Assembly: GCA_022821965.1 (NCBI GenBank)
Contig: JAJECN010000036.1
Span: 62,001-126,000, forward strand
Length of the DNA: 64,000 nucleotides
Source of the DNA: Candidatus Poribacteria bacterium
GTDB taxonomy: Bacteria; Poribacteria; WGA-4E; WGA-3G
Direction: 5' to 3'
The notes beneath the pieces are model-generated. The model searched no databases. It was not told where the DNA came from and worked only from the letters and a program-made list of their open reading frames with translations. The position numbers and the translations under genes are program-made. This document shows, one piece after another, positions 25,585-35,209 of this stretch; positions within the stretch are counted from its first letter, which is position 1; each line of letters starts with the position of its first letter.

Positions 25585-26994
25585 ATGGTTTTCAGTTCAC
25601 ATATCTTCGTCTACTACTTTCTCCCCATTGCTCTCATAACTTATTACCTACTACCGTACCAAGCAAAGCACTTCGGGCTAACACTTTTTAGTTATGTCTT
25701 TTACGGCTGGGCAAACCCCTTGTTTGCTCCGTTAATGTTTGCTTCAACGCTAATTGATTATACGTGTGGACGAGTCATCTCTGGAAGTGAACATTCCCGC
25801 AATCGCAAATTGGCGGTAACGATTTCGATCTGTTCAAATCTGTCCCTTTTAGGTTTTTTCAAATATTTCAATTTCGGCATAGCGAACGTAAACACCGTTA
25901 TGAGTTGGCTGGGGCTACCGATATGGCAGGAGGTTCTTTACGTAACGCTGCCGCTCGGTATCAGTTTCTATACGTTCCAGTCAATGAGCTACACGATTGA
26001 TGTCTACCGCGGCGATGCGAAGGCTATTCGGAATTTCATTGACTTCGCCTGTTACGTCTCAATGTTTCCGCAACTCGTCGCGGGGCCCATTGTTCGATTT
26101 TCAGAGATTGCTGATCAACTGCAGCATCGCGCACACACACTGCAAAAGTTCGCGCGCGGTATCGCGTTTTTTTCGCTCGGTATGGCGAAGAAAGTTTTGA
26201 TTGCGAATCCTTGTGGAAAGTGTGCCGACACTGTATTCGATGCTGGTGTCGTTGGCACCCTTGAAGCATGGTATGGCGTAATTGCTTATGCGTTTCAAAT
26301 CTATTTCGATTTTAGCGGTTATTCTGACATGGCGATCGGTTTAGGGTTAATGCTCGGTTTTACTTTTGCCAAAAACTTTGACGCTCCCTACCGTGCTGAA
26401 TCTATCACAGAATTCTGGCGGCGGTGGCATATCTCACTTTCCAGTTGGCTACGCGATTATCTCTATATTCCGCTGGGTGGCAACCGTCGAGGTACTGCGC
26501 GTACCTACGTCAATTTGGCACTTGTGATGCTGCTCGGCGGATTATGGCACGGCGCATCGTGGAATTTTGTTATCTGGGGCGGAATTCACGGTGGCATGCT
26601 TGCCCTGGAAAGAGAACAGGGAAAGACGAGTTTTTACGAATGGATACCGAAACCCTTGCGAGTCATAGCGACGTACCTACTCGTGCTGGTCGCGTGGGTT
26701 TTCTTTAGAATCAGTGAACTACCAAATGCAATCGCCTATCTGCGATGCATGTTCACCGGGGTACTGGTCCATGTTCACCCCAGTACCGATTTAATCGCAG
26801 GCATTCTCTATCAACCTTATTATCTATTGATTATGGGCATAGCAGGTGTTGTCATCTGGTGTTTTCCACAGACCTGGGAGTGGACTCAACAATTGACACC
26901 TCTCAGAATGGGAGTATGTCTATGTCTGCTCTGGCTATCTCTGGCTGTTTTGGCAACGCAGGCGTACAATCCGTTTATCTATTTTATTTTTTAA
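25585..26994 (+). CDS. MBOAT-family O-acyltransferase (AlgI-like)
   Basis: A 469-residue multipass membrane protein. The N-terminal MVFSSHIFVYYFLPIALI, GISFYTFQSMSYTIDVYRG, PQLVAGPIVRF, EFWRRWHISLSSWLRDYLYI and GGLWHGASWNFVIWGGIHG are hallmark segments of the AlgI/DltB branch, and the two conserved histidines lie in LWHG and GGIHG. It moves acyl groups, usually acetyl, across the inner membrane to a periplasmic transferase. The periplasmic partners here are probably the SGNH-type proteins encoded on either side. There is no obvious ribosome binding site directly before the ATG. Confidence 0.92.
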   Translation: MVFSSHIFVYYFLPIALITYYLLPYQAKHFGLTLFSYVFYGWANPLFAPLMFASTLIDYTCGRVISGSEHSRNRKLAVTISICSNLSLLGFFKYFNFGIANVNTVMSWLGLPIWQEVLYVTLPLGISFYTFQSMSYTIDVYRGDAKAIRNFIDFACYVSMFPQLVAGPIVRFSEIADQLQHRAHTLQKFARGIAFFSLGMAKKVLIANPCGKCADTVFDAGVVGTLEAWYGVIAYAFQIYFDFSGYSDMAIGLGLMLGFTFAKNFDAPYRAESITEFWRRWHISLSSWLRDYLYIPLGGNRRGTARTYVNLALVMLLGGLWHGASWNFVIWGGIHGGMLALEREQGKTSFYEWIPKPLRVIATYLLVLVAWVFFRISELPNAIAYLRCMFTGVLVHVHPSTDLIAGILYQPYYLLIMGIAGVVIWCFPQTWEWTQQLTPLRMGVCLCLLWLSLAVLATQAYNPFIYFIF

Positions 26995-27134
26995 TAGTTA
27001 TCAGTTATCAGTACGATTTTTCTGCGAAAAATCTTTCAGTTTTCAGTTAAGAGGTGTGTTGTGGCAGTCACCAAAAACGTTACCGCCACAAGTGAGTAAC
27101 TGATAACCGATAACTAATAACTGATAACCATTCA
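26992..27134. repeat. TTATCAGT-type imperfect inverted repeat element
   Basis: Between the MBOAT and AlgJ-like genes, left-end AGTTATCAGTTATCAGTA is mirrored by right-end TAACTAATAACTGATAACCA around a core with TTTTTCTGCGAAAAATC. A related element with the same core occupies 47552-47724, and degenerate relatives lie at 33951-34050, 49657-49745 and about 15198-15230. Confidence 0.7.
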
Positions 27135-27135
27135 C

Positions 27136-28695
27136 ATGCGAAATTTAGCTGAACATCGCCGAGAGGTAGCATTAAAAGAACTCGGCACCACACATATTAA
27201 GCGAAACGTGAGTATCGTCAGTCTTGTCATCTTCAGTGTGACGCTTCTGTCCGTGCCGATTTGTCAGTTGGTCTCTGACATCCAGCGTGGGGAATCGCTT
27301 CACGTTTTTCGAGCAGTTGGTTTGCTGCCTGTACCGAACCTTGAAGAGATCGAGGCGTACGAGGATAGATTGGAGGAAGAATCCGTACTGACCCATTGGA
27401 TTTTGCCAAGCGTGCAAACAGTTTTGACGCGCGTGTTCCGGACCGGCAACGAGCAAGCGTATCTTAGACGCGATGGATGGTTGTTTTATCGGGCAGACGT
27501 AGATTCGCTAATTAGTCCCAATTTTCAAGCATCAGTCACTGCATATACAGCCATCCTCGATTTCAATCGTCAATTGGAGGCACGCGGCATTACTCTTATT
27601 GTTGTGCCAACGCCTGTTAAACCGACGATTCACCCCGAAAAATTTTCATCGCGCTACCGGAACGCTAACGCACCGATACAGAATTTTATCTATGCGATGT
27701 TTATTGAGATACTTATAGCGGAGGGGATTTTGGTATACGATCCATCGCCACTCCTATTTGACGCTGCCCGTCAAGAAACGCAGTATCTTAAGACAGATAC
27801 GCACTGGAAGCCAGAAGCAATGGAACGGGTTGCTAAAGGTTTGGCTGCATTTATTGCGGAACAAGTTAAACTGTCTCCCTACCAATCAACCACCTACACC
27901 AAAACTGCCGAAGATATTAGGAACATCGGGGACATCGCGAAAATGTTAAAACTGCCGGAAGATCAGACGCTGTTTCCACCAGAACGCGTCACACGCCACG
28001 TTGTCCAAACCACTTCAGGTGAATTATGGCAACCGATACAGGAATCGGAGATTCTATTTTTAGGGGATAGTTTTAGCAATATCTACTCACTCAGTGGCAT
28101 GGGATGGGGTAATTCCGCAGGTTTCGTTGAACACCTCAGTGCGGAACTCGCGCGACCGATTGATAAGATTGTCATCAATGCTGGCGGTGCTGATGCGACG
28201 CGTCAAACACTTGTGCAGGAACTCAACCGCGGACATGACCGTCTCGCTGGTAAACACGTCCTTGTCTATCAGTTCGCAACACGGGAACTCTTTTCTGGTG
28301 ACTGGAAATCGCTATCAATACCAAAGGTTCAACCCGATCCAATTGATGATTTAGTGAGGTCAGATGATCAGGGCGAAAACATTGTTGTCACGGCAACTAT
28401 TAAGGCAAAAACAGAACCACCGGCACCGAGAAGTGTCCCTTATGCCGAATGCATCATCGCGCTGCATCTCAAAAACCTCGAAACACCGGATCTTCCAGAG
28501 GAATTCGTTGTGTTTCTATGGGGTATGCGTGAAAATCAATGGACAGATGCTGCCACTTTCAAAGTAGGACAGGAAGTTAAATTACGACTCCGCCCGTGGA
28601 ATTCTGTAGAAGCGGACTACGGCAGTTACAACCGCAAAGAATTAGAAAATGAGGATGCTTGGTTGTTGGATGTTTATTGGGGAGAGATACCGTGA
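27136..28695 (+). CDS. AlgJ/AlgX-like acetyltransferase-type SGNH protein
   Basis: 519 residues with an N-terminal membrane anchor (SLVIFSVTLLSVPICQL). Family motifs are GWLFYRADVDS, VVPTPVKPTIHPEKF, LKTDTHWKPEAM with the Asp and His of the catalytic set, and LFLGDSFSNIY with the serine. A beta-rich region of about 100 residues follows, perhaps carbohydrate-binding. AlgJ/AlgX proteins acetylate polysaccharide in the periplasm using acetyl from an MBOAT. The stop TGA overlaps the next gene's ATG by 1 base, so the two AlgJ-like genes are translationally coupled. Confidence 0.82.
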   Translation: MRNLAEHRREVALKELGTTHIKRNVSIVSLVIFSVTLLSVPICQLVSDIQRGESLHVFRAVGLLPVPNLEEIEAYEDRLEEESVLTHWILPSVQTVLTRVFRTGNEQAYLRRDGWLFYRADVDSLISPNFQASVTAYTAILDFNRQLEARGITLIVVPTPVKPTIHPEKFSSRYRNANAPIQNFIYAMFIEILIAEGILVYDPSPLLFDAARQETQYLKTDTHWKPEAMERVAKGLAAFIAEQVKLSPYQSTTYTKTAEDIRNIGDIAKMLKLPEDQTLFPPERVTRHVVQTTSGELWQPIQESEILFLGDSFSNIYSLSGMGWGNSAGFVEHLSAELARPIDKIVINAGGADATRQTLVQELNRGHDRLAGKHVLVYQFATRELFSGDWKSLSIPKVQPDPIDDLVRSDDQGENIVVTATIKAKTEPPAPRSVPYAECIIALHLKNLETPDLPEEFVVFLWGMRENQWTDAATFKVGQEVKLRLRPWNSVEADYGSYNRKELENEDAWLLDVYWGEIP

Positions 28696-29747
28696 TGACC
28701 TTACAAAATCTAAATTCTTTGAGGATGCGCTTGCAAGATGTGTCCTACATACTATTATCTATTCTACTGGTGGTAGGGTTTTCTAATGTTACGAACGCTT
28801 CAACAGAACTTTTCATTCAGTCATTGGCTGAAAGGGCGGCTGAGGCAGAAGCACAAAAAACAACAGTCGTTTCTGGAAAAGAGGGGTGGTTATTCTTTGC
28901 CCCCGAACTGCGCTCTATGAGCGTTGGGCAATTTTGGGGAGATGCAGCAAGGAAGGTCAGTCGAGCGTCAAACCCTGAGTTCGCCGACCCACTTCCCACA
29001 ATCCTTGACTTCAAAGCACAATTGGACAGCGCAGGGATTTCACTGATTTTTGTACCGATACCCGCAAAAGCCACGATTTACCCAGAGATGATTTCCGAGC
29101 ATGGCACCGTAACCACACGGACTGACGAACACCATCAAAAATTCTACGACATCTTGCGAGGACACGGGATAAATGTGTTGGATCTAACGTCTCTTTTTCT
29201 CCAAAATCGGTTCACGGATGCCGGTCCCGTCTACTGTAAGCAGGATACGCATTGGTCTGGGCAAGCGTGTGTGCTGGCGGCGGAGGCAATCGCTAAAACC
29301 ATTGGTACTCCTTCGTGGACAGCAGAGATTCCTAAACGTAATGCGAAAATCGAAACGCGTACCGTCGAAATCACGGGTGATCTCTGGAGGGCACTTGGCG
29401 ACCAAAATCTACAGAAGGAGCAATTAAAGCTTACTTATGTCGGAGAAAATATCGGCGCGTCGTGGCGAGGAAGTCCGGTTGTCCTTTTAGGAGACAGTCA
29501 CAGCCTCGTTTTTCACGCCGGTGGCGATATGCATGCACAGGGTGCTGGACTGCCAGATCATCTCGCGCGTCAACTTGGCTTCCCTGTGGATGTAGTCGCT
29601 GTTCGGGGGTCCGGTGCCACACCGTCGCGTCTGAATCTTTTCCGGCGACGCGATAATATGAAGGGAAAATGGGTTGTTATTTGGTGTCTCAGCGTTCGTG
29701 AGTTCACAGAGGGACAGGGATGGCGCAGGGTTCCTGTGATTAAATAA
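28695..29747 (+). CDS. Second AlgJ/AlgX-like SGNH protein
   Basis: 350 residues from the ATG at 28695, which overlaps the previous stop (TGATG) and has GGGGAGAG upstream; longer frames starting at 28659 would run into the preceding gene. It has an N-terminal signal or anchor (YILLSILLVVGFSNVTNAST). Motifs are GWLFFAPELRSM, VPIPAKATIYPEM, CKQDTHWSGQA and VLLGDSHSLVFHAGGD. It is shorter than its upstream paralogue and lacks the C-terminal beta region. It may act on a different position of the polymer or form a complex with the other SGNH proteins; this is inference. Confidence 0.8.
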   Translation: MTLQNLNSLRMRLQDVSYILLSILLVVGFSNVTNASTELFIQSLAERAAEAEAQKTTVVSGKEGWLFFAPELRSMSVGQFWGDAARKVSRASNPEFADPLPTILDFKAQLDSAGISLIFVPIPAKATIYPEMISEHGTVTTRTDEHHQKFYDILRGHGINVLDLTSLFLQNRFTDAGPVYCKQDTHWSGQACVLAAEAIAKTIGTPSWTAEIPKRNAKIETRTVEITGDLWRALGDQNLQKEQLKLTYVGENIGASWRGSPVVLLGDSHSLVFHAGGDMHAQGAGLPDHLARQLGFPVDVVAVRGSGATPSRLNLFRRRDNMKGKWVVIWCLSVREFTEGQGWRRVPVIK

Positions 29748-29795
29748 AATAGGGACAGGCTTGAAATCTGCCCCTATAGTAGTGTTAAGAGAACA

Positions 29796-30533
29796 TCACT
29801 CAATCTCATAGACTACTGTGATATTCACAGTGACAGTAAGTTCCCCGGCTTCAATGGGGGTTGCGCTGCGGGCACTGTCATCCGCAAAGGCTGCCTCTTC
29901 AGCGTATGCGATCGGTGGACTTGCAGTGCGCGATGTCTCAGAGATGGTGATAGGTTTTCCGAGGGCGACACCACTTGCTTCTGCTAAAGTTTGTGCTTTC
30001 GCCTCAGCGTTTTTCACTGCTAAGGCACGTGCCTGTGTCTGTAATGGTGTGGGATCCTCAATCATGAATTGGATGTTATTTACAACGACAGTATCTCCAC
30101 CCGCTTCGGCAGCATCGTCAATTATATCGCTGAGACTTTCCAATTCCCGTACTTTTGCGCTGACGGTATTATTCACGCTGTAGCCGCGAAGTACACGTCC
30201 ATTTTCCGTGTAGTCGTACCGCGGATAGATGCTGAAATTCTGAGTTTGAATGTCATTTTCAGCGATGCCGTTGGCTTTCAGAGACGCTATCACTGCTGTC
30301 ATCGCGACTGCGGCTGCCTCCCGTGCCTCCGCAACCGTCTTTTTCTCAACGGATACGCCTAAATTCAACGTTGCTATATCGGGTTCACCGGTGACTAAAC
30401 CACTGCCTGTCACGTGGATGCTTCTGCTGTCCTGCGATTGTAGCAGTGGTCCTACGATTTGTGGTTCGCATCCGGTGATTGTAATAGCGATTAATGCACT
30501 CAGTCCTAAACACAAAGACTTTAATTTCTTCAC
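29796..30533 (-). CDS. SIMPL-domain (DUF541) lipoprotein
   Basis: A 245-residue exported protein. The signal peptide ends in a lipobox-like ITITGCEP, so it is probably a lipoprotein. The SIMPL domain shows VTGSGLVTGEPDIATLNLGV, a NFSIYPRYDYTENGRVLRGY-type centre and LTVTVNITVVYEIE at the end. The family is widespread in envelopes, with unclear biochemical function. It lies 59 bases after the DUF4340 gene on the same strand and may be co-transcribed with the ABC cluster. Confidence 0.88.
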   Translation of the reverse strand: MKKLKSLCLGLSALIAITITGCEPQIVGPLLQSQDSRSIHVTGSGLVTGEPDIATLNLGVSVEKKTVAEAREAAAVAMTAVIASLKANGIAENDIQTQNFSIYPRYDYTENGRVLRGYSVNNTVSAKVRELESLSDIIDDAAEAGGDTVVVNNIQFMIEDPTPLQTQARALAVKNAEAKAQTLAEASGVALGKPITISETSRTASPPIAYAEEAAFADDSARSATPIEAGELTVTVNITVVYEIE

Positions 30534-30592
30534 GGTAAATTTCCTTTTGGTACGGTAGTCGTCCAGCGATATTATGTACGTTAAAGGGTTGC

Positions 30593-31561
30593 CTATTCTG
30601 TCGCTGCTTCTGCCGGTGATTCCTCCGCCTTAAGCGTATCGGACTTCTTTATTAACCCATCCACATTTGATTTAAAGAGTCTGAAGACGGTATCCTTATC
30701 GTCGCGTTTGACATAAAGTTTGCCTTCCTCTTCATTTCCGATGTGCAGTGTTGCCGTTGTACCGTCATTCAACACGGCAGATATAGTGGATTGTGGAGTA
30801 TCTAACCCATACTCAGCAAGTGTGTCCTTCGCTTCAGCGAAATCGTCGGTATCCAATTCACTGAATGTTGTAAGGAGGCTATCAACCTCGGTTGTTTTAA
30901 CCGCCGCCGCTACAGGTTTAATCATCTCCCACACCGCCTCTGCATTGAGGCGTAGTTCGATTACCTCTTCCGGTGAAACGATGTTGAGTTGTGTGACAAT
31001 CCCCTTGTTAAAACTGAAGATAGTCCGATCTTTCCAAGTACGCGTGCCTTTGTTAAAGACAGATTGGAGGTAGCCTTGCGCGACATAGACATCATTGGTA
31101 TCAGCAAGACGCACGTAACTACTCAGAAAGCCGGGAGTCGTCTTTCCAACGAATAGATGCGCTAACACTTTATCGTTCGCATCCATCAATTTTGCTTCGA
31201 CACCAGTGCTGTCCACCTCGAATTCTGACTGTTTTTCTGGATTATTGGAGACGCGCTGTGTATTTTTAAATTCGGTCACCTTGGTCAGCAATTCTGTGAT
31301 GCCTTCACTATCTGCAGGATAGTTGTCCATAGAGGCTACAACCCAGTCGCCTTCATCCTGTTTTGAAAGGGTTGTGGTTTCACCGGTAGCGGTGATTTCT
31401 ATTTTTACAACCTGTTCTTTATTGAAGTTTGGAAACAACGGGGTTGCTGTCTCAACCTTCTTTTCGTACTCGCTCTGCTCGAATGGGTTCTCGAAGAGCA
31501 GGACGATGATTGCCAAAACGACAAAAATAGCACCTAAAATAAGAAGTGGTTTCGTTTTCAT
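30593..31561 (-). CDS. DUF4340-domain membrane-anchored protein
   Basis: 322 residues: one N-terminal membrane helix (LLILGAIFVVLAIIVLLF) and a periplasmic beta-rich DUF4340 region. Features are VKIEITATGETTTLSKQDEG, WVVASMDNYPADSEGITELL and GKTTPGFLSSYVRLADTNDVYV. It starts 4 bases after the GldG-like stop. DUF4340 proteins almost always follow GldG-like proteins in ABC clusters and probably form part of the same membrane complex. Confidence 0.88.
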   Translation of the reverse strand: MKTKPLLILGAIFVVLAIIVLLFENPFEQSEYEKKVETATPLFPNFNKEQVVKIEITATGETTTLSKQDEGDWVVASMDNYPADSEGITELLTKVTEFKNTQRVSNNPEKQSEFEVDSTGVEAKLMDANDKVLAHLFVGKTTPGFLSSYVRLADTNDVYVAQGYLQSVFNKGTRTWKDRTIFSFNKGIVTQLNIVSPEEVIELRLNAEAVWEMIKPVAAAVKTTEVDSLLTTFSELDTDDFAEAKDTLAEYGLDTPQSTISAVLNDGTTATLHIGNEEEGKLYVKRDDKDTVFRLFKSNVDGLIKKSDTLKAEESPAEAATE

Positions 31562-31565
31562 TTTT

Positions 31566-33200
31566 TTACACAGTCCCGTAGGTTTCTACGAACCTTTTTG
31601 CCCGCCTTTTCAAGAAATATCGGAGGAGTCCGAAGACAATGACCATCAGTGGAACACCCACAATACATAGGTACTTAATAAAGTTTTTCTCAATCTCAGA
31701 AACTTCACGCAAGGGTCGATCCGTGATAGTGTGTGAGCGGATACCGATAAGCGCATCACCGAGGGTCAGCCAATCCACGGTGTTTAAGAAGAAGTTAACG
31801 CCGTCAGGACGTAGCTGCGTCAAGAATTGCGCTGTACCGACCACAATAATCTGCGTCTGCTCGCTTTCGGTCTTCGTCGTCCGTGCCTCTGCATCTTGTG
31901 CGGAGGTAAGTGTCTGGTCGTCTGATGCGTTAGCCTCGTCGGCAGCGGTCGGGACCGGCGGGATCTCTTTATCGGCATAGAAACTCTTGAACTTTCCTTC
32001 CAAAGCAACAGCGACAGTATAGACCTGTGACTCGGCACTTGGAATTGGCGCGTTCGGCATCAGGTTATAGTAACCTTGAACGCTCTGCCCGGATTCCCCA
32101 GTTTTTGCCAACGACGTTGCAGTGATGCCTTCCTTTGACACAATCTCTAACGAACTCGTCCACGGTAGCGTCAACACTTCCAATTGGTTCGTGATACTGT
32201 GTTCCTTTGAGAAATTCGGTTTAACAATTTTAACAAAATAGGGATAGGGTTGAATAACAGTCATAAACCCTTGTTGGAAGCGTGCAGTATCGTGGAATCT
32301 GGTGTCAAGCAGGAGATTGTTACCGAGTTTTACACCGTAGTGCTCTAAGAGGTCATTCAAACCGGTAATCAGCGGTGTGGCTTGCAATGTGCCCGGTTGC
32401 ATTTGAATGGGATCGACTAAGAAGATCGCTCTACCGCCGCGCATGATAAACTGATCGAGTTCATATTTGTCGCGTTCCGTCAAGGGTTGCTGGACACCAG
32501 CGATAACCAGTGTAGCGACGGTGCTGTCAACAGCGTTTCCGTCTTGTAGACTGACAGGTGTTAAATTATATTGCCCTTGCCCGTTTTTGTCCAAAAGTTG
32601 GCGGAACTGTTGATAGTTTTGCGCATTGATATCGAATTCGCCGTGCCCTGTCAAAAACCCGACTGTCTTAGCCTCTTTGGTGGTAACTTTGAGAATCGTA
32701 GAAGTGAGTTCATATTCCAAATTAGCAGTTGATCGCACAACGGGTAGTATCTCTTCTTTACCGCTGTAACCGATAGAGATACCCATGTAGACGTTCGCGA
32801 TTTCGGCTTTGTCTTTTTTCACGACATTGATTTGGACTTCAGGAATACCTTTAAAACGAAGTTCCTGTTTTTGTCCGTCATCGAATTCAACAGGATTCAC
32901 AAAATCGATCTGGAGTTTCTTGGAGAATGCATTGTACTCCTCTAATACATCCCTAACATCACGACGAATTTGCGCGACTTCCGCGGGGTTTGTGGAGAAA
33001 TAGGCGGTGATTGTCACAATATCATCTAACGTGTCTAATACATTTTTGGTTGCTTTTGAAATTGTATAACGCTTGTCCTCGGTGAGATCCGCTCGAATAA
33101 AACGACGCGTTGATAGGAAATTGATCAGCGCGAGGATGCCGAGAATGATCGCTACAAAAGCGAGGGTGTTTCCACCGTATTTGATTCGTTTATTAACCAA
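31566..33200 (-). CDS. GldG-like ABC-transporter-associated protein
   Basis: 544 residues with a helix near each end (TLAFVAIILGILALINFLST and IKYLCIVGVPLMVIVFGLLRYF). The large extracytoplasmic region contains VGFLTGHGEFDINAQNY, RGGRAIFLVDPIQMQPG and GVKLGNNLLLDTR, typical of GldG/ABC_transp_aux proteins. In Bacteroidetes GldA-GldF-GldG supports gliding; outside that phylum the substrate is unknown. The start is TTG at 33200 with AAAGGAGG 9 bases upstream. Confidence 0.87.
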   Translation of the reverse strand: MVNKRIKYGGNTLAFVAIILGILALINFLSTRRFIRADLTEDKRYTISKATKNVLDTLDDIVTITAYFSTNPAEVAQIRRDVRDVLEEYNAFSKKLQIDFVNPVEFDDGQKQELRFKGIPEVQINVVKKDKAEIANVYMGISIGYSGKEEILPVVRSTANLEYELTSTILKVTTKEAKTVGFLTGHGEFDINAQNYQQFRQLLDKNGQGQYNLTPVSLQDGNAVDSTVATLVIAGVQQPLTERDKYELDQFIMRGGRAIFLVDPIQMQPGTLQATPLITGLNDLLEHYGVKLGNNLLLDTRFHDTARFQQGFMTVIQPYPYFVKIVKPNFSKEHSITNQLEVLTLPWTSSLEIVSKEGITATSLAKTGESGQSVQGYYNLMPNAPIPSAESQVYTVAVALEGKFKSFYADKEIPPVPTAADEANASDDQTLTSAQDAEARTTKTESEQTQIIVVGTAQFLTQLRPDGVNFFLNTVDWLTLGDALIGIRSHTITDRPLREVSEIEKNFIKYLCIVGVPLMVIVFGLLRYFLKRRAKRFVETYGTV

Positions 33201-33222
33201 AACAGGTTACCTCCTTTCTTTC

Positions 33223-33939
33223 TTAACGCCATTTGCGGCTTTCAACCGACAATGTGCTCAGATAGAGAAAAAAACCGATGAGCGACAGATAATAGATGAT
33301 GTCGCGAGAATCAAGGACCCCTCGGAGGATGCTGCTATAATGTGCTCCGAGACCCAGGTAACTGAAAATCGGGTACAACCAGTTCGGCGTATTGAAAAGC
33401 ACGATGTCTTCACCGATGATGAGCAACACAAAACAGACAGTGATCCCGAAAATAAAGGCGATAATCTGATTTTCGGTCAATGTTGAGGTGAAAAGCCCGA
33501 TCGATATATATGCCGCACCCATCAATAGGAGCCCGAGGTAACCCGTGATGAGTGTCCCTCCATCTGGATCCCCGAGATACATGACTGAAAGCGGGAGAAC
33601 AAGTGAGAGTAGCACTGTTACGGTAAGGAGTGCGAGACTCGCCAAGAATTTTCCAATGATGACTTCATAATCTTGAATGGGGAGTGTCATCAGAATTTCT
33701 ACCGTGCCGAGTTTCTTTTCTTCTGCCCAGAGCTTCATCGTAACAGCGGGAATGAAAAAGAGGAAAATCCACGGCATTAACCCAAAAAAACCGCGCATTT
33801 CGGCTTGGTTAGCGAAAAAAAAGCTCCGAAAGAAGAGCCATGCAGAAATGCCGAGGAAGAACGTGATGAAAATATACGCGATAGGCGAATTGAAATAGCT
33901 TCTAAATTCCTTTTTGAAGATAGCTGTAATATTCGTCAT
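33223..33939 (-). CDS. ABC-2-type permease (GldF-like)
   Basis: 238 residues with about six membrane helices. The N-terminal MTNITAIFKKEFRSYFNSPI is typical of GldF-type ABC-2 permeases, as is PAVTMKLWAEEKKLGTVEIL. It pairs with the ATPase at 34056-34994 and precedes the GldG-like gene by 22 bases. Confidence 0.88.
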   Translation of the reverse strand: MTNITAIFKKEFRSYFNSPIAYIFITFFLGISAWLFFRSFFFANQAEMRGFFGLMPWIFLFFIPAVTMKLWAEEKKLGTVEILMTLPIQDYEVIIGKFLASLALLTVTVLLSLVLPLSVMYLGDPDGGTLITGYLGLLLMGAAYISIGLFTSTLTENQIIAFIFGITVCFVLLIIGEDIVLFNTPNWLYPIFSYLGLGAHYSSILRGVLDSRDIIYYLSLIGFFLYLSTLSVESRKWR

Positions 33940-33950
33940 GATCTTTCGTA

Positions 33951-34050
33951 GTAGGCTATCGGTTATCAGTTTTCAGTAGGATGTGTGACGGAAACCACAA
34001 ATGTTGGCACTTGCCACAACGCGCTGCTGACCACCGACGACTGATGGCTA
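33951..34050. repeat. Degenerate TTATCAGT/CTGACCAC-type intergenic repeat
   Basis: Contains CGGTTATCAGTTTTCAGT on the left and GCTGACCACCGACGACTGA on the right. It relates to the elements at 26992-27134 and 47552-47724 and to TGCTGACCACTGATTGCTGA near 15203 before tmRNA. Confidence 0.5.
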
Positions 34051-34055
34051 TTTTG

Positions 34056-34994
34056 CTATACTTGTTCCTTGTCCGTTAAATTAAGGAAGACATCTTCTAA
34101 ATCTACGGATTCTTGACGGAGTTCTGTGAGACTCCATCCGTTCTTCACAACGACATGGAAAAGAGCTTCCGCAGCGTCACTATCCTGAGCGGCGTGGATT
34201 TGATACCCCACGATACCGTCATCTGTATCAACATAGCTCCATTGTGAGACAAACTCTAATTCATTGAGTTCCGATTCAATTGCTTCTTGTGAACCTCGAA
34301 TGGAGATATGCACAATCTCTTCGCCTTTTTCCTGACTGGAGAGTTCCTCCGGTGTACCGTTTGCGACAATCTTTCCGTTGTGGATAATCAAGACTCGGCT
34401 ACAAGTGGCAGAGACTTCAGGCAGGATGTGCGTACTAAAGAGTACCAGTTTCTCCTGTCCGATATTTTTGATGAGATTACGGATCTCAATGATTTGGCTT
34501 GGGTCTAACCCGGAGGTAGGTTCGTCTAAAATCAGGATAGGCGGATCGTGGATGAGGCTTTGCGCCAGACCGACACGTTGCCGGTAACCTTTTGAGAGTT
34601 CTCCGATGTCTTTTTGGATAACGTCCTCAAGTCCACAGATTTCAATAACCGCTCGGGTCCGTTCCTTCCGCTGACTTTTTGGGAGGTGTCGCACCTGCGT
34701 CATGAAGTTCAGGTATTCAATAACACCCATGTCCGCATAGAGCGGCGCACTTTCAGGCAGATAACCGATCTGTTTCCTGACTTCAACGGATTCCTCAAAT
34801 ACATCGTACCCCGCGACAGTGGCACTGCCAGCATCCGCAGAGAGATAGCAGGTAAGGATTCGCATCGTTGTGGTTTTCCCCGCACCGTTCGGACCGAGGA
34901 ATCCGAGTACTTCGCCTGCGTGCGCGTCAAATGAAACCTGATCGACAGCAATCGTTGTGCCGTAGGATTTTGTAAGTTCTCTAACTTCGATCAT
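34056..34994 (-). CDS. ABC transporter ATPase (GldA-like)
   Basis: 312 residues. Walker A is GPNGAGKTTT, the signature LSKGYRQRVGLAQ, Walker B LILDEPTSGLDP, and the switch His is in LFSTHILPE. The C-terminal extension of about 90 residues is common in this subclass. The frame extends back to 35165, but MIEVRELTKSYG at 34994 is the normal N-terminus and the extra part overlaps the promoter. It is the first gene of a minus-strand operon with a GldF-like permease, a GldG-like protein and a DUF4340 protein. Confidence 0.93.
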   Translation of the reverse strand: MIEVRELTKSYGTTIAVDQVSFDAHAGEVLGFLGPNGAGKTTTMRILTCYLSADAGSATVAGYDVFEESVEVRKQIGYLPESAPLYADMGVIEYLNFMTQVRHLPKSQRKERTRAVIEICGLEDVIQKDIGELSKGYRQRVGLAQSLIHDPPILILDEPTSGLDPSQIIEIRNLIKNIGQEKLVLFSTHILPEVSATCSRVLIIHNGKIVANGTPEELSSQEKGEEIVHISIRGSQEAIESELNELEFVSQWSYVDTDDGIVGYQIHAAQDSDAAEALFHVVVKNGWSLTELRQESVDLEDVFLNLTDKEQV

Positions 34995-35136
34995 TTTGTT
35001 ACTTATGAGCCCGTTATCTGTTTTTTCCGTTGTCGAAAAGACGGTTCCCTTTAAAGTTGGTTCCTGTCTTTTTTTAAGCGGAATTGAGGTGTATGAACCT
35101 CGCGACGGGCTTAAAAAAATAGGATTGTATATTAAA

Positions 35137-35165
35137 ATAATAGCATAGAATTCGTCGAATGTCAA
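35137..35165 (-). promoter_or_regulatory. Consensus promoter of the Gld-type ABC operon
   Basis: On the minus strand TTGACA (35165-35160), a 17-base spacer and TATTAT (35142-35137). The leader before the ATPase start at 34994 would be roughly 135 bases, long enough for regulation, though I see no defined structure. Confidence 0.7.
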
Positions 35166-35209
35166 GAAAAATTGATATTAAAGTCAAAGTGATTCAAGCA
35201 CGACCAAAC

